Below are positions 1-12,008 of a stretch of 64,000 nt of DNA, one piece after another; the stretch's first letter is position 1; each line of letters begins with the position of its first letter. The position numbers and the translations under genes were made by a program. This DNA comes from Panonychus citri (lineage: Eukaryota; Arthropoda; Arachnida; Trombidiformes; Tetranychidae): positions 62,001-126,000 of the forward strand of contig NW_026515531.1 of assembly GCF_014898815.1 (NCBI RefSeq). The letters are read 5' to 3'. The notes beneath the pieces were generated by a model. It saw only the letters and a program-made list of their open reading frames with translations. It was not told the DNA's origin and did not search any database.

Positions 1-30
1 ATGATTTGATGTATGGAATAGACCCCGAGG
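1..30 (+). other. Possible 3' end of a host exon cut by the window edge
   Basis: The first 30 bases are GC-richer than the following kilobase. One frame (from base 3) reads DLMYGIDPE plus one extra base, followed at once by a GT (GTATTT) at 31 that could be a splice donor. The next comparable island on the same strand is 1671-1744. This is only a composition and splice-site argument on a very short stretch. Confidence 0.2.
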
Positions 31-1670
31 GTATTTGTCTTGACAATTTAATCCTTTGGAAATCAAAGTTAAATCATTTGTTAAGGAAATTTAAACAATC
101 AATTCCAATGAAAACTAATTGTTCCTAGTGATTAGAAATCACCACGAGGAGATATTGAGAGTTTCAGTAAAATCGTAAATTGAGTAAAAGCAAATAATTT
201 AGAACAAAAAACAAAAGAAATTGAATTTCTTTTAGATTCTACCTTTCTAATTCTATCCAAGAAGAATGTTATTTGCATCTTCAATACATTCAGTGTATTA
301 ATACCTAATACTATTGGACTAAGTTATTTGGTCAGTAAAACTTTTCTTTTTTTTACATTTTGAAACAATTTTTGAAATAATAATAATATCTAATCAGATA
401 TATATACAATATATATACACTATTGGATAAAGAATCGTGAAATCTACTAAGGTAAATGTTGGTGACCAGATTTTTCTGACGATTTCAAATAAGATAATTT
501 CATAGACTTGAATACAATGATCATTACTACCTGATAGGTTGATACATGTATTATATACCTGGATAAGTGTAAGAGTAAAAAACATGATGATGTTACTAAA
601 AGTTTACTCTGAATAAAAAGTTTCAATGAAATCACCCTGAAAAGAAATCTCAAAATTCCCAATGACATTTTACTTTGAATTTATTTTTCTTTACTCTTTC
701 GTAATAGTATTAACATTATCTCTCATATAATATTGACCATGATGATGATGATGATGATGATGACCGATTCTGATTGAATAAAAAAAATCACCATTACTTA
801 CAGAACTCATTCTGTTATCTATTCAATTTCCCTAACCAGTTTCAAGAGGGCTTTCAGAATCCCTTTTGTATCCTTGATTAATATTCAAATTGAAATAATC
901 ATAATTAACTGTGATCATGATGAAATCAAATGGTTAAATGATAATTCATCCTTGAAATACAGGGTGAAAAATTCTGGAAACTTTATCAAATCATTGAACT
1001 GTTTATTGATTTCTATTAAAAATAAGTATATTAGGAAAAATAATTCACAGGTAAATGTCAACTTGAACTTTGCTGGTAAATTAAATGCAAGTTAATCATG
1101 AAAATTGATTGAAATGCTAATCAAATGTTGAAAGGTAATTAATGAATAATAATATTGATTATATATACCGATTGATGGAGGAAAAGTTTGATTTAACTAT
1201 TAATATTATCTGGATAATCATGATACTTTGGGATTGAGACGAGTCAATACTTGATAATAATAAAAGTAGGTGATGATATTGAGTTTGAATGAATAACCTT
1301 AAGGCAAATGAATGAGTTTTTTTATTGGATTCTTGAGTAATATTATTGTTCATTTCAATTTTTATTCAAAGATGATAAAAAGATGATGATGATGAGAGTC
1401 AATCTTTTACGATCATGTTGAGGACAAAAAAGGAAACTTAAATCAAATTGAAATTCTCAATTTTGACTATCATGGATAATAAACTTATCTCCGATTTTTG
1501 AATTCTCTCAAACAAGAATTTTCTTCCACCCTCAGGCTATATTATTCATTGCTTAGTATCTCTGATTATCATCATGTTACTATTACTGCATGATAGTAAA
1601 TACGTAAGATTCACTAACTCTAAAACTAAGGTTCATTCAAGTGGTCACACTAGTGTTTAACCCGTTACAG

Positions 1671-1744
1671 GATATTCAGGAACAAGTGTCCATGCTGAAC
1701 CAGAACTTTCAGTCGTGTCTTTTTGACGCGAAATTTGAATTAAG
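1671..1744 (+). other. Candidate host exon (74 nt)
   Basis: A 74-nt island with clearly higher GC than its surroundings, preceded by GTTACAG (acceptor-like) and followed by GTTAAG (donor-like). Two frames are informative. One is open throughout and starts DIQEQVSMLNQNFQ. The other, which is in phase with the possible exon at 1-30, reads GYSGTSVHAEPELSVVSF and then reaches a TGA, so this could instead be a terminal coding exon. I do not recognise either peptide. The strand and frame are inferences. Confidence 0.3.
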
Positions 1745-3863
1745 GTTAAGTTTAGTCAGACGAATTGCCTTAATCAAAATGGTTATTTTTTTTTATTCCT
1801 TGTTCTTAATCGATCATTGTAAGATTGTAATTGATTAATGATAATCAAACAGGGAAAAAAATATCCAGGTTAAGATTGATTGATTTCATTGATTCATTGT
1901 TTCACAGAGTGATGGTCATCACTATGGTCACATCAGTATTCCGTTGAATCTGAACAATTCAAGATCCAAGACTTTATGTTTTTTTTCCTGTTCTTTTTTA
2001 TTTTTCATGATCATCTGAATACTATATCCCGATCGTGATGGTAATAAATAGTAACAACAAACAACATCGTAATCTCTGATCAGTGATTATGTCCCCTGGA
2101 GTGAGGAGAGGGGGTAGTGGTCAATGATGGATTCACTCCCACTCAGTGTTAATCTTTGACTATGACTTTGTTCATCTTCCCAGTTGATCATGTTTTTTAT
2201 CCTCTGTTTGTTATAATCATCATTTCTCAAGATGATTAAAAGTTGATGATAACCTATTTGACTCTCCGCATCCTTGCCCAAATCTCTTGTATAAGTAAAT
2301 ACAAGCAGATATTATGCCAAATACATGAGAGTCACATGATTAACTCAGGGAATAAATTGAAAATGATAAGAAAATTTTCTGAACAAGAGTAAAAAAAATC
2401 CGATAATTAGATCGCTTTAGGTGTTTATTGTCGTAATATTTACGATTTCATACCAATCGATTCATATGAACAAAATGTTATATGAATGATCATATAGTCA
2501 TGGTGATAGAAAGGAGGAAGTGGAAACAATTGAAATGTAGCATAATTTTCAAATGTTGTTGATGACTTTTAATTCAATACTAAAGTCATTTAGAGTTGAT
2601 GATAACTGTAACAATATAATATAATTGCAATAGTTAATAATATAATATAATTGGATTGGTAATTGGATCTTATCATAAGGATGATGATGATGAGGAAGTG
2701 GGAGGTAAATTGAATGGATACCGTTACTTATTAATATCATTATTATGTGTTGATTTTATTTTCACATAATATAATTTGTTTCCTATCAAATTATTATCAT
2801 TATAATAAATAGGATGATGAAGTTACAAGTTATCAAAATATATAAATGAAAAAAAATGTTTGTAATTTATTGTTGAGATGCTAAGATGTGTTTAAATGGT
2901 GATGAGGGGTGATAATGATAATGATGATGAAAACAATTGATGAAATGATATTAAATACAATAATGATAATCACACATAGAGAGAGAGAGAGGGAAAGTGT
3001 TGATATAATGATGATAAAGATGATGATGATAATGATAATGATTACAGTAATCATGATAATCATAATGGGTTGACAATGGATATTGAATCTTTATCATCAT
3101 CATATGTATCCAATGTCATTAACAAGGATGAAGATGATGAATTGTGAAATCTATATCATCTTCTTCATCATTAACAGTAGGTTATCATCTTACCATCAAT
3201 TCAAATTTACATGAAACTGAGTTATTATCATTATTGTTGTTGTTGTTTGGTTACTTGTTTTTGCTTGATTATCACTCTCTGCAAATCATCATCATGATTA
3301 TTAACAATGATAATAAGAGTAGAAATAATAATATTAATAATACAAATTCACAGTTATCATGTTGCTATTATGATTCCCATGTGAGAATTGAAATGAACTC
3401 AATGAAAATAAAGTTATCAGTCGGTGAGTTTATCAGTTTTCCTCCACATACTAAACTTTATCAACATACATGTAATACATGTATAAGTATAAGTTCAAAG
3501 TATCACCAGCATCAGGTATTGATTATCGTTGTTGTTATTAAAAAAAAATATCAACCATGATGATCATCATGAGGGATTGACTCAGAATTTAACTAGTCTA
3601 CAACTCATGTAATTCAAGATCTATTACCTTGAGTTTCGCTCTCAATAGTATTTCAAACATCATTAGTTTTGAGAGAAAAAAAATTTCCACTGAACTGGAT
3701 CACCTTGCATTCGATGCTCAAATTTTGTTCGTTTCTCTCTCTCTCTCTTTCTTTTTTCTTTTTTTTTTCGTCAATTCTGTTACTTGAATTTCATCTTGGC
3801 TCTGAACTTTTTCTGTTACTTCCTTCATCACAAATTTACTCAGAGTCTCTCAGATACTGGCGG

Positions 3864-3898
3864 TGATAACATATACGCACCGAGTGTGTATGTTATCA
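3864..3898. other. 15-bp stem hairpin
   Basis: TGATAACATATACGC pairs with GTGTGTATGTTATCA across a five-base ACCGA loop, giving a 15-bp stem that includes two G-T wobbles. It lies in otherwise featureless sequence just after a pyrimidine tract. The stem is too short for a typical animal microRNA precursor, and its function is unknown. Confidence 0.5.
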
Positions 3899-6201
3899 AA
3901 TTGTGAACAGAAGCAAATATGATGGAAAATAATAAACTTGAACTTCTTATTGTAAACCAATCAACTGAATCTTTTTTTCATTATCATGGTTTATTTATAT
4001 TTCGAACACCTTTTATTATTATTATTATTCTTTATCCTTCCCGCTCCACCCAATCTCTTTTTTTGCCTTCATCTTTCCAATCCTTCATAACTCATCATGG
4101 ACTCTAATTAGTTTTGTTAGAACTTTTTTTTCCACATTTTCTCATGTTCAAAATGATGAGGATAAAACTTTCAACCCAAGAAAGAGGAGGAAAGAGCTGA
4201 GGTGGTGGTATGATGAGGGAAAGTGAAAAAAATAATTCTCAAAAAGTTTAATGAACCCAAAGGAATAAGTTCAATTGGGGAAAAGGTGAAAGTGGGTGTA
4301 GGTGAGTGCAATTGATGTTTCTACTAATGGAACAAGAAAATCATGATAATAATCATGAAATCTAATGACGAAGAGATAAAGACGACGAGCATAATATTAA
4401 TAATGATAATCATTATCATCATCATTAAGATAAAAAACATGAATGATGAAAAGCTTTTTTTTTGATTGAACATAAAGTTCAGTTTAAGGAATCAGGATCT
4501 AGTTGCATGAAGGAATATATATTGTGACATGGAAAAGAAGAGAGCAAAAAAGTGAAAAAAAAACTAAGAGAAAATGAAATTCTCCCTCATTCTCTCATCT
4601 CTAGCTAGAGCTAAGATGAAGATGATAATCATTATAATCACAGTGATTACCGTTATCATTGTGATGATTAAAATGATGATGATTTGTTGTTGGTTCCCTT
4701 TGGTGGTTAACATTCATTTATCCCATGAATGGGATCAAGACCAGAAGAAAGGATTTCAAGCTAATCTACTAAGATGAATATCAAAAGCCACAAGAATCAC
4801 TCTTGAAAGATGATTTCATCTTGCTCATCATCATCCCACCCACCAACACCATCATCATCATCATAAACCATCAAGATTGATGATCAAGATACAATTGGAG
4901 CATATTTTTTCATCATCATCATCAGAGGAAAGACAAAAAAAAAGTAATGAGCTGAAATATAAGGAAAAAAAAAATGATGAAGACAAATCATTAAGATGAT
5001 TCTGATGATAATGATGATGGCGACGATATCAGATCAACTGATTTATAATTGTGATTCAACCACAATCAAGATAATTACAATGATTACTTCAAGTTAATTA
5101 TTATTATTATTTCATGAAAGTCATAAGATTTTCACTCCCAATCATTAAAAAAACTTGAGCAGACAATTAATAAACTATCCAGTTAATATAATGATTCCAA
5201 TTGACAGTAATAATTAATTAATCAATTAATTGTCTTCGTCTCTTAATTATCATGTCTTGAGTTTTTTCCTTCTTCCTCACAATAAAAATAATTAACAAAA
5301 TAACAACAACAATTATCTTAACAATTAAATAAGTAATCTGATAATTTAATGATTGATGATTACATTGGATCATTTTGATTGATTGATCATGTAATTTAAT
5401 TACTGTTAATCTAAACAATAAATAAATTAAATGATGATTATGATTGTTACAGAAATCAGAAAATATTAATGAAAATATATCATGACTTATATTCATTGAT
5501 GATGGTAATTGGTAATTATTAATTTGATTATACTCAACAATCAATCTTAATAATGGTGAGTTTTAAATTTCTTGATTGTTTCCAATTATTATAGAAGACA
5601 ATTAATATCTAATTAGATGATGAAAGAAAAACAATTTAATACTTTGATGGTCTGGATAACATGATATCGTTAAGAATTGAGTTATAAATTTATTGATCCA
5701 ATTTAGTGGGAATAACAATCAAATTGTTAGATTGATTTACTTTTTGATGATAATAATAATAGTTGAGAGACGAAATTTATGTTCACCTTGATTCCAGGAT
5801 GAAATCATGATAATCAGTGAAACGAGAAAACAATTTCTCATAGTAACGAGAAACTTTTACCAGGTAAAAACCTTGAATATTGGGCAATTAATATCTCATT
5901 TATTATTGAATGAGAAATAACTGTCATGAATTAACAGGGTGAAACTCAAGGTTTGGACAGTTTTTCATGTAATAATAATATTTAGTTCAAATACCATGAA
6001 ATTATTTTCCATTCATTTTAATCGTTAACGTAAATCTAAATTCTGGAAATCATGTTTACATTTTCAATTATGTCCAAAAATTCAGATCATGAAATTTGTG
6101 TTTTCACCAAAAATGGAGCTGAAAAATTTTCCTTTTCATACCTTGGAGCATTTTCTTATAATCAAATGAGAACCGAAAATTTCAATATTCTCACCATGAG
6201 T

Positions 6202-6203
<2 letters not shown>

Positions 6204-6247
<44 letters not shown>
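6204..6247. repeat. (CT)22 microsatellite
   Basis: An uninterrupted CT dinucleotide run of 44 bases. Comparable dinucleotide runs occur at 11321-11350 (AG), 17441-17461 (CT), 33039-33060 (AG), 33995-34045 (AG), 37179-37226 (CT) and 40437-40478 (CT). Trinucleotide (ATC/ATG) runs occur at 739-763, 38014-38034, 41705-41727 and many shorter sites. Confidence 0.95.
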
Positions 6248-6251
<4 letters not shown>

Positions 6252-8226
6252 ATTCAGAGAGATGAATCATGTTTACATAATTTCCAAATGATGGAAACAA
6301 AGATTTTCTTATTGACTTATGAATAGAAAATAATAAACCGAAAATTTCAGAATTCATTTGGAAACTGTTGATCAGATAAGTTTCTCAATTTCAAGAATTT
6401 ACATTTAATATTAGATGCATGATGATGAATCAACAGTCAACATATTATTTCATATCTTAAAGTTCAATACAGAAATTGATCAAACTCATATTTTAATTTG
6501 CATATTTTTTGTGATATCTTTCCCATCCATCAGCTGAATCAACAATTTATATTAATGAGTTTTCATGATGATAATATTTCAAGTTGGAATTAAAAAATTA
6601 TTATTATGTAATATTATTAATATGTACATTTGATATGGCAAAGTGAAGGTGAAAATATCTGTTATAATTACAGAATCAAGAAGATGAGAAATGTATGATA
6701 TTTAATCACCAAGGCAATCAGTATGTTCATGATGATATAGTAATAAGTTCATGATAATCTCTCTTGACAATTTCAATTCGTAAACATGAAAACTTGTTAT
6801 ATTGAGTATTTTCTGTTGAAAAGGTGAAAAGGAAAAAAATTGAAACTAAATTCTGACAAGAAGAATGTTGATCATTCATGATAATACCAATTGTGATACA
6901 CAATCTGATAAGATAAAGTTCATGATGATTACATAAGAGAGAGAGAGAGAGATAATATTTGATTCTCAGTTTGAAAATATCATCTAAGTTCATCTCAACA
7001 TTATGATGATGATATCGATTAATTTTATTCTGGTTTCTTTTAGATATTTATGAAGCCTATTCCAAGTTCATGATAATAAAGTTTCATTATTCATGAGTAA
7101 ATATACACAACACTGATGATGATCAAGAAAAAAATGATGAGAAAACTGAGAAAGAAAATGAAAATGTACCCTAAGGGTATTCATTTGATACTCAACTCAA
7201 GTCTCATTGTCTTTATAAGGAAGCAAAAAATTTCCAACAATTATTTTAATTATAATTTCACCTCAAATCATGATTAGTAATTTATTTTGAAGCAATTTGA
7301 AAACCCAAGATGAATATTCAAATATGCAAACAATTAATAATTAGACAATTAAAACAGATCATATTCTTACAATGAAAGTTCAACTCATTCTTATATATAC
7401 AAAAATTAGAAACCCAAAGATAAGTTTAATTAACCTAAATGTTAATTACAATTAAGTTACCATTACTGGTTAAACAATTAGATTTGCTGGTGATACAGAA
7501 TTGAGGATTGAACCTTGAAGATTAAGAAACAATTTAACCTGTGACAACAATTAGATCAACTGGAATAATAAGAATGGAAAACATTTTCAAGTCAATTAAA
7601 TGGTTAATTGTTCAACCAACCAATCAACGTGATAATTAATTTAATTCTTGGTGAAACAATTAATCAATTGCTAGCAATTTGAATGATTAGATCAATGTAA
7701 GTAATATACATGTTGATCAAGATGAAAATGCTCGCGGCTGATAAGATAGCAATCGATTGGTGGATGATGAAGATGATAAAGTTATTTAATATTAATATAG
7801 TTGATCAAAAGTAATCAAAATACCTTGAAGCAAAAGCAATTAGAAATTTTTTTCATCCTTTTATCATCTTTAGATTGTCAATGATAATAATAATTATGAT
7901 GATGATGATGAAACTTAGTTATCACTTTTATTATTACATTTCTTATCATTATGATTATTATCATCTTATTATTATTGCTTCATCATTGAATTTTTTTCTT
8001 GCCATGACAATCATCATGATAAACTGAATAAATGAACAAAATCATGGTAAAAGTTTCATATAATTATAAGCAGAATCAGAATAGCGATCAAGTCAATGAA
8101 TAAAATATGATAATTGATCAAGTTGATTAGGATATTAATGGTATTTTATAAGGTGAATCTTCAAAAAGTAAGCAGAGATTTTGATGATTCTGGATTCTGA
8201 TTCTGATTATTTCTTAGATTTAGCAG

Positions 8227-8284
8227 GGAAATAATCGCATCTCTTTGGATGTCTATATATACCCGGCGGGCAACAAAACTATAA
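8227..8284 (+). other. Candidate host exon (58 nt)
   Basis: A GC-richer island preceded by a pyrimidine-containing stretch ending TTTAGCAG and followed by GTTAAC, a possible splice donor. One frame reads GNNRISLDVYIYPAGNKTI with no stop. A second frame is also open until a terminal TAA, so the frame cannot be fixed. The island also contains TATATATA followed by CCCGGCGGG, so an alternative reading is a core-promoter-like site. I do not recognise the peptide. Confidence 0.25.
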
Positions 8285-11200
8285 GTTAACAAATAAAGTG
8301 AATGTATTATTATTATGTACTTTTCGTGATTGGAATTTGTTCCCTCACTTTATTCAAGATTCTTAACATTTTTATTCAGCTACATGAATAAAGATATTTC
8401 ATTATGAAGGTGATCAACTTTTATCATATTGTAACTAATTAATTCTGACGATTAATTATAATTTAGTTGATTAAATCAAGTTAATGGACATGATGTTCAT
8501 GAATAATGGTCAATACATGGAAGACTAAGTAACCCTCAGGAAATTATTTCTGTCTGTGATTTTTTGTTGTTTCTTACCATGAAAACATTAAATCTTCCAG
8601 TTAGATTCAATCATATTCATGGTATAATTTCAAATGAATTAACATTTGAAAAGATTTAATCTTATCGTTATTATTATCATTCTCATTTACCATGATAATA
8701 TTTACTTTCTCGGGAAGTCTCAACTCAAGTTAATTCATCAAAAAGGTAATCATCATGACAAATATGCTGATGAAATTTTCTACCTAAAAATTATCGTAAC
8801 TTTATAATTGGGTTATAAATAAAGTTCTGAATTGATTGCTGATCTTCATGGTTAAGAATGAGGGTAAAGTTTGTTTTTCCTTTAAATGAGAAACTTTCTC
8901 ATCACATTTTGGTTAGATGATAGAAAAGGATTTTCAAAGGCTAATCAAATCCATTGGATGACAATATAACCTGTTCATGGTGCTTATCATCATCTTTAAT
9001 ACCTTTGGTTTATCATCTTCATCATCTTCTTGTTTTCGCTTTCTTGAACATTCTCAACTGATCAATATCATTACATCTGTATGAATGAATTTCAAAAGCT
9101 CAGGAAATACCAATATTGGTTTTGTTCATTGGATTCGAACCTTGAATTCACTTGATTTAACCTTTTCATCCCTTCAATTCAGAGCAAATCAAAAATTGTT
9201 CAGGCTCATCACCAATCCCTTCAGTTAAATCATCAGCTCCGATTTTTTCCCGTTCAACTGAGTAAAAGTGGCTTCTTCTCGTTTCTAATAATATTCGCCA
9301 TTAACGGAAAAGGCCACATGATGACCTTTAGTTGAGTCTCATTATGTTAACACGATTAATGGTTTCATTTGAACGAAGGATATTAAAGTTGTAATCACAT
9401 TTATCTAAATGTTTCAAGTTGAAACTTTTTCCATGAGTTAACCCAAATTACTTAAATAAATTAATTGAGTAAAGTTGTGATCTAGTTTATAATCAGTGAG
9501 ATTAAAAGTTTTCACCTTATTGTCAATTCCTGTTATGAATAGTTTGTCATGTTGAGTTCATGTTCATGACACCAACATTTATAATCAGAACTTTTTTTCT
9601 CTTCATTCTCATTCCAAGTAAGAACTTTTTTTTCTTTGTTATTATTATTATTTAGATAAAAAGTAATAAGTTATCGTTATCATCTATGGATGATCGTATT
9701 TGTGATAAAATTTTCTCATTGTTTTCAGTAGAGGGAAAGAAGAAAAAAGAAAAAAACTTTTAAAAGATGATGACAGTAAAGAAAAAAGTAGGAGGATCAG
9801 AATAAGGTGGGTGGTGGTGGTGATGGTGGTGGTGGAAGGTGGTATCATAATGTTACCATTATCATGGAAGAGACGGAAAAAAATATTCTGGTAATGGAGC
9901 TAAATGAAGGGAAAGATAAAGTCGTTTACAGTCTTAATATTAGATAATTTATAAGATGATTTAGACAGTTTTGTGTAAGATATGAAAAACATGATATAAA
10001 TGATTTATATACCGGGTGATCTATCATGTTTATCCATGAGACTCATTTTTTGTTTGGAATTTTTTTCCCTTGTTGTTTTAACAAAGGTATTTTTCCACTT
10101 TGCTCCCTTGGATGATGGGTTATGGATTGTAAATGGAGTTAAAGAATGAGATTGGAAAAATTCTGATCATATTAAAGGAGCAGAAAGAGAGTGAGAGAGT
10201 ATATATATCGATTACCCTGATTATTGAGTAAATATTTAAAGCATATTGTCATAAATGTTCATATATATGAACAAGTTCAATGATAATAATAGTAGAAAGA
10301 GTAAAATCTCAACTGTAGCTTAATAGGTGATGAATAGAGGCTCGAATACCTGAGAAAGAAAAATGAATTTCATGTAGAGAGAAAATTTTCTTTCCTTTCT
10401 ACAAAAGTATTGTCACCTCCCAACATGATGAATATTCTTCTTGAAAGAATCTTTCATTCGATATTATTATTCTTTATCATCATTATCCTCTTCCTCTTTC
10501 TCTCTCTCTCTTTTTCTCATTGTGTTCGCATCACTTTATCATCTACATTAACAACAGCATCCCCATCATCAGATAGTTGAGATATCTATTAATACTTCAT
10601 CTGTTATTATTTTCATTGAAATTTCTATCCTTCAATCAATTTTTCCAAATCACTGTAACCCTAATTCAATGAGATACGAGTTAATCAGTGAATACTCAGT
10701 GATTTTTTTTAATATTAATTTTAACTGATTTATTACACTGAGATTAGCATGTTACCTTTAATACATTGTATTAGTACATAAAATAAATTGTGTATATGAA
10801 ATGAAATGACAATGTAATCATTTCTGATGATAATGGTAATTGCTCAGTGAGACTATTATAAAAAAAAGAGAGTCACATTAACTGATTCTTGATTTATTGT
10901 GATATTAAGATGATAATGATGATTATGATGATGATCAGAGTGTATAAGTGATACTCATTGATAATATTACGAAAGATGAGATTGTTATAACCTAGAATAA
11001 CGGAAACTTTATATTCGATTAAATATTGTCACTCGAAACTTATATCAAGCAAGATAATAATGATAATGATGACCAAGATGACGATGATTAGTTGAGAGAT
11101 TATTAAGAGAGCGATAGGACAGAGAGAAAGAGCAAAGATCCAATTTCCTAAATTAACTTCGGTTAATATATATTGTATTCTATTTCTTGGTTACTTTTAC

Positions 11201-11317
11201 CGTCTTATTATCATTATTGGTTTCAACCATTATCATCATCCGAAATTCAGTTAATTAGGCTCCATTATTTTAAAAAGTAAAAGTTATCAACTCTTGAAAC
11301 AAGAAAATGAGAGACAG

Positions 11318-11353
<36 letters not shown>

Positions 11354-11876
11354 AAAGTTCATCCCTGAGCCATTCCCATGTTATTTATCTGATAATTTTC
11401 AATGACTAATCCATTAAGTTTGTCGTTGTCCGGCAAAATATTTACAGTTAGGAATGGTTGGAACAAGTAACTGAGACGATAATATCATTAATATATAGTA
11501 CTCGATGATCTTCATGATGATGAGCAGGAAAAAAAGTCATATTATGATGACAGGTAATCAATCAATTGACTCAATGGTTAAAAGTTTCATGAACTTTTGG
11601 GTGAAAAATTGAAATGGCCGACAAACTGAGTTGATGCTGAAATCTTTTGACATTTGTTTTTACTTTTAATCTCATTTTTCAATGAGATTCATGAATCATA
11701 TTGAAAATCATGATTATTGTTGGAATGAAAGTCTCTTTTCCTTTATCATTAATCACTTTCTGATAGGGAGAAATGACAGAAATGATGAAAAAAATATTTA
11801 TTCCTTTTTGAACTTTTGACCATTCAAACATTAATCCTCATTCTGTTGAGAATATGAATCATGAGTATCAATAAAA

Positions 11877-11881
11877 CTAAC
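11877..11881. repeat. Left 5-bp target site duplication (CTAAC)
   Basis: CTAAC immediately precedes the TGTTGGC start of the first, truncated LTR and recurs immediately after the last LTR at 16666-16670. This marks the outer limits of the composite insertion and shows that the three LTR copies went in, or evolved, as one unit. Confidence 0.85.
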
Positions 11882-12008
11882 TGTTGGCAAAGAAAATGTA
11901 AACAACATCTCGTCTCCTTGGAAAAGACGAGATGGAGATAAAAATAGAGATGAAGATGAAGATGAAGATGAAGATGAAGATGAAGATGAAGATGAAGGTG
12001 AAGGTGAA
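11882..12008 (+). repeat. Truncated first LTR of composite element
   Basis: This matches the first ~120 bases of the LTRs at 13066 and 16390, including the 10-bp hairpin CATCTCGTCT/AGACGAGATG and the GATGAA array, which is longer here. It then jumps directly into gag sequence homologous to about 15386. The break lies at the end of the GATGAA/GGTGAA array, so the deletion junction coincides with a microsatellite. Confidence 0.85.

Larger units (their letters stand above)
1..11876. other. Gene-poor AT-rich DNA with simple repeats
   Basis: AT-rich sequence full of ATC/ATG trinucleotide runs, GA/CT runs and poly-T or poly-A tracts. Open frames here are short and translate to Ile/Met/His/Ser-rich low-complexity peptides, as expected from the microsatellites. 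The only sub-stretches that stand out are two candidate exon islands (1-30 with 1671-1744, and 8227-8284) and one hairpin (3864-3898), listed separately. The longest open frame (3144-3560, plus) is dominated by repeat-derived runs and I do not regard it as a gene. Confidence 0.6.

Noticed and set aside
2087..2281. Minus-strand 64-aa frame with a polypyrimidine-CAG acceptor-like site near its end
   Set aside because: The sequence after the putative acceptor is not coding-like, and the frame itself has no recognisable motif.
3144..3560. 138-aa open frame, the longest outside the retroelements
   Set aside because: Composed mainly of runs of Ser, Leu, Ile and Asn arising from ATC/ATG and AAT repeats. 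No domain, no supporting splice or promoter context.
9128..9143. AAGGTTCGAATCC on the minus strand, resembling a tRNA T-arm (B box)
   Set aside because: No A box, acceptor stem pairing or anticodon arm could be found at the required distances.
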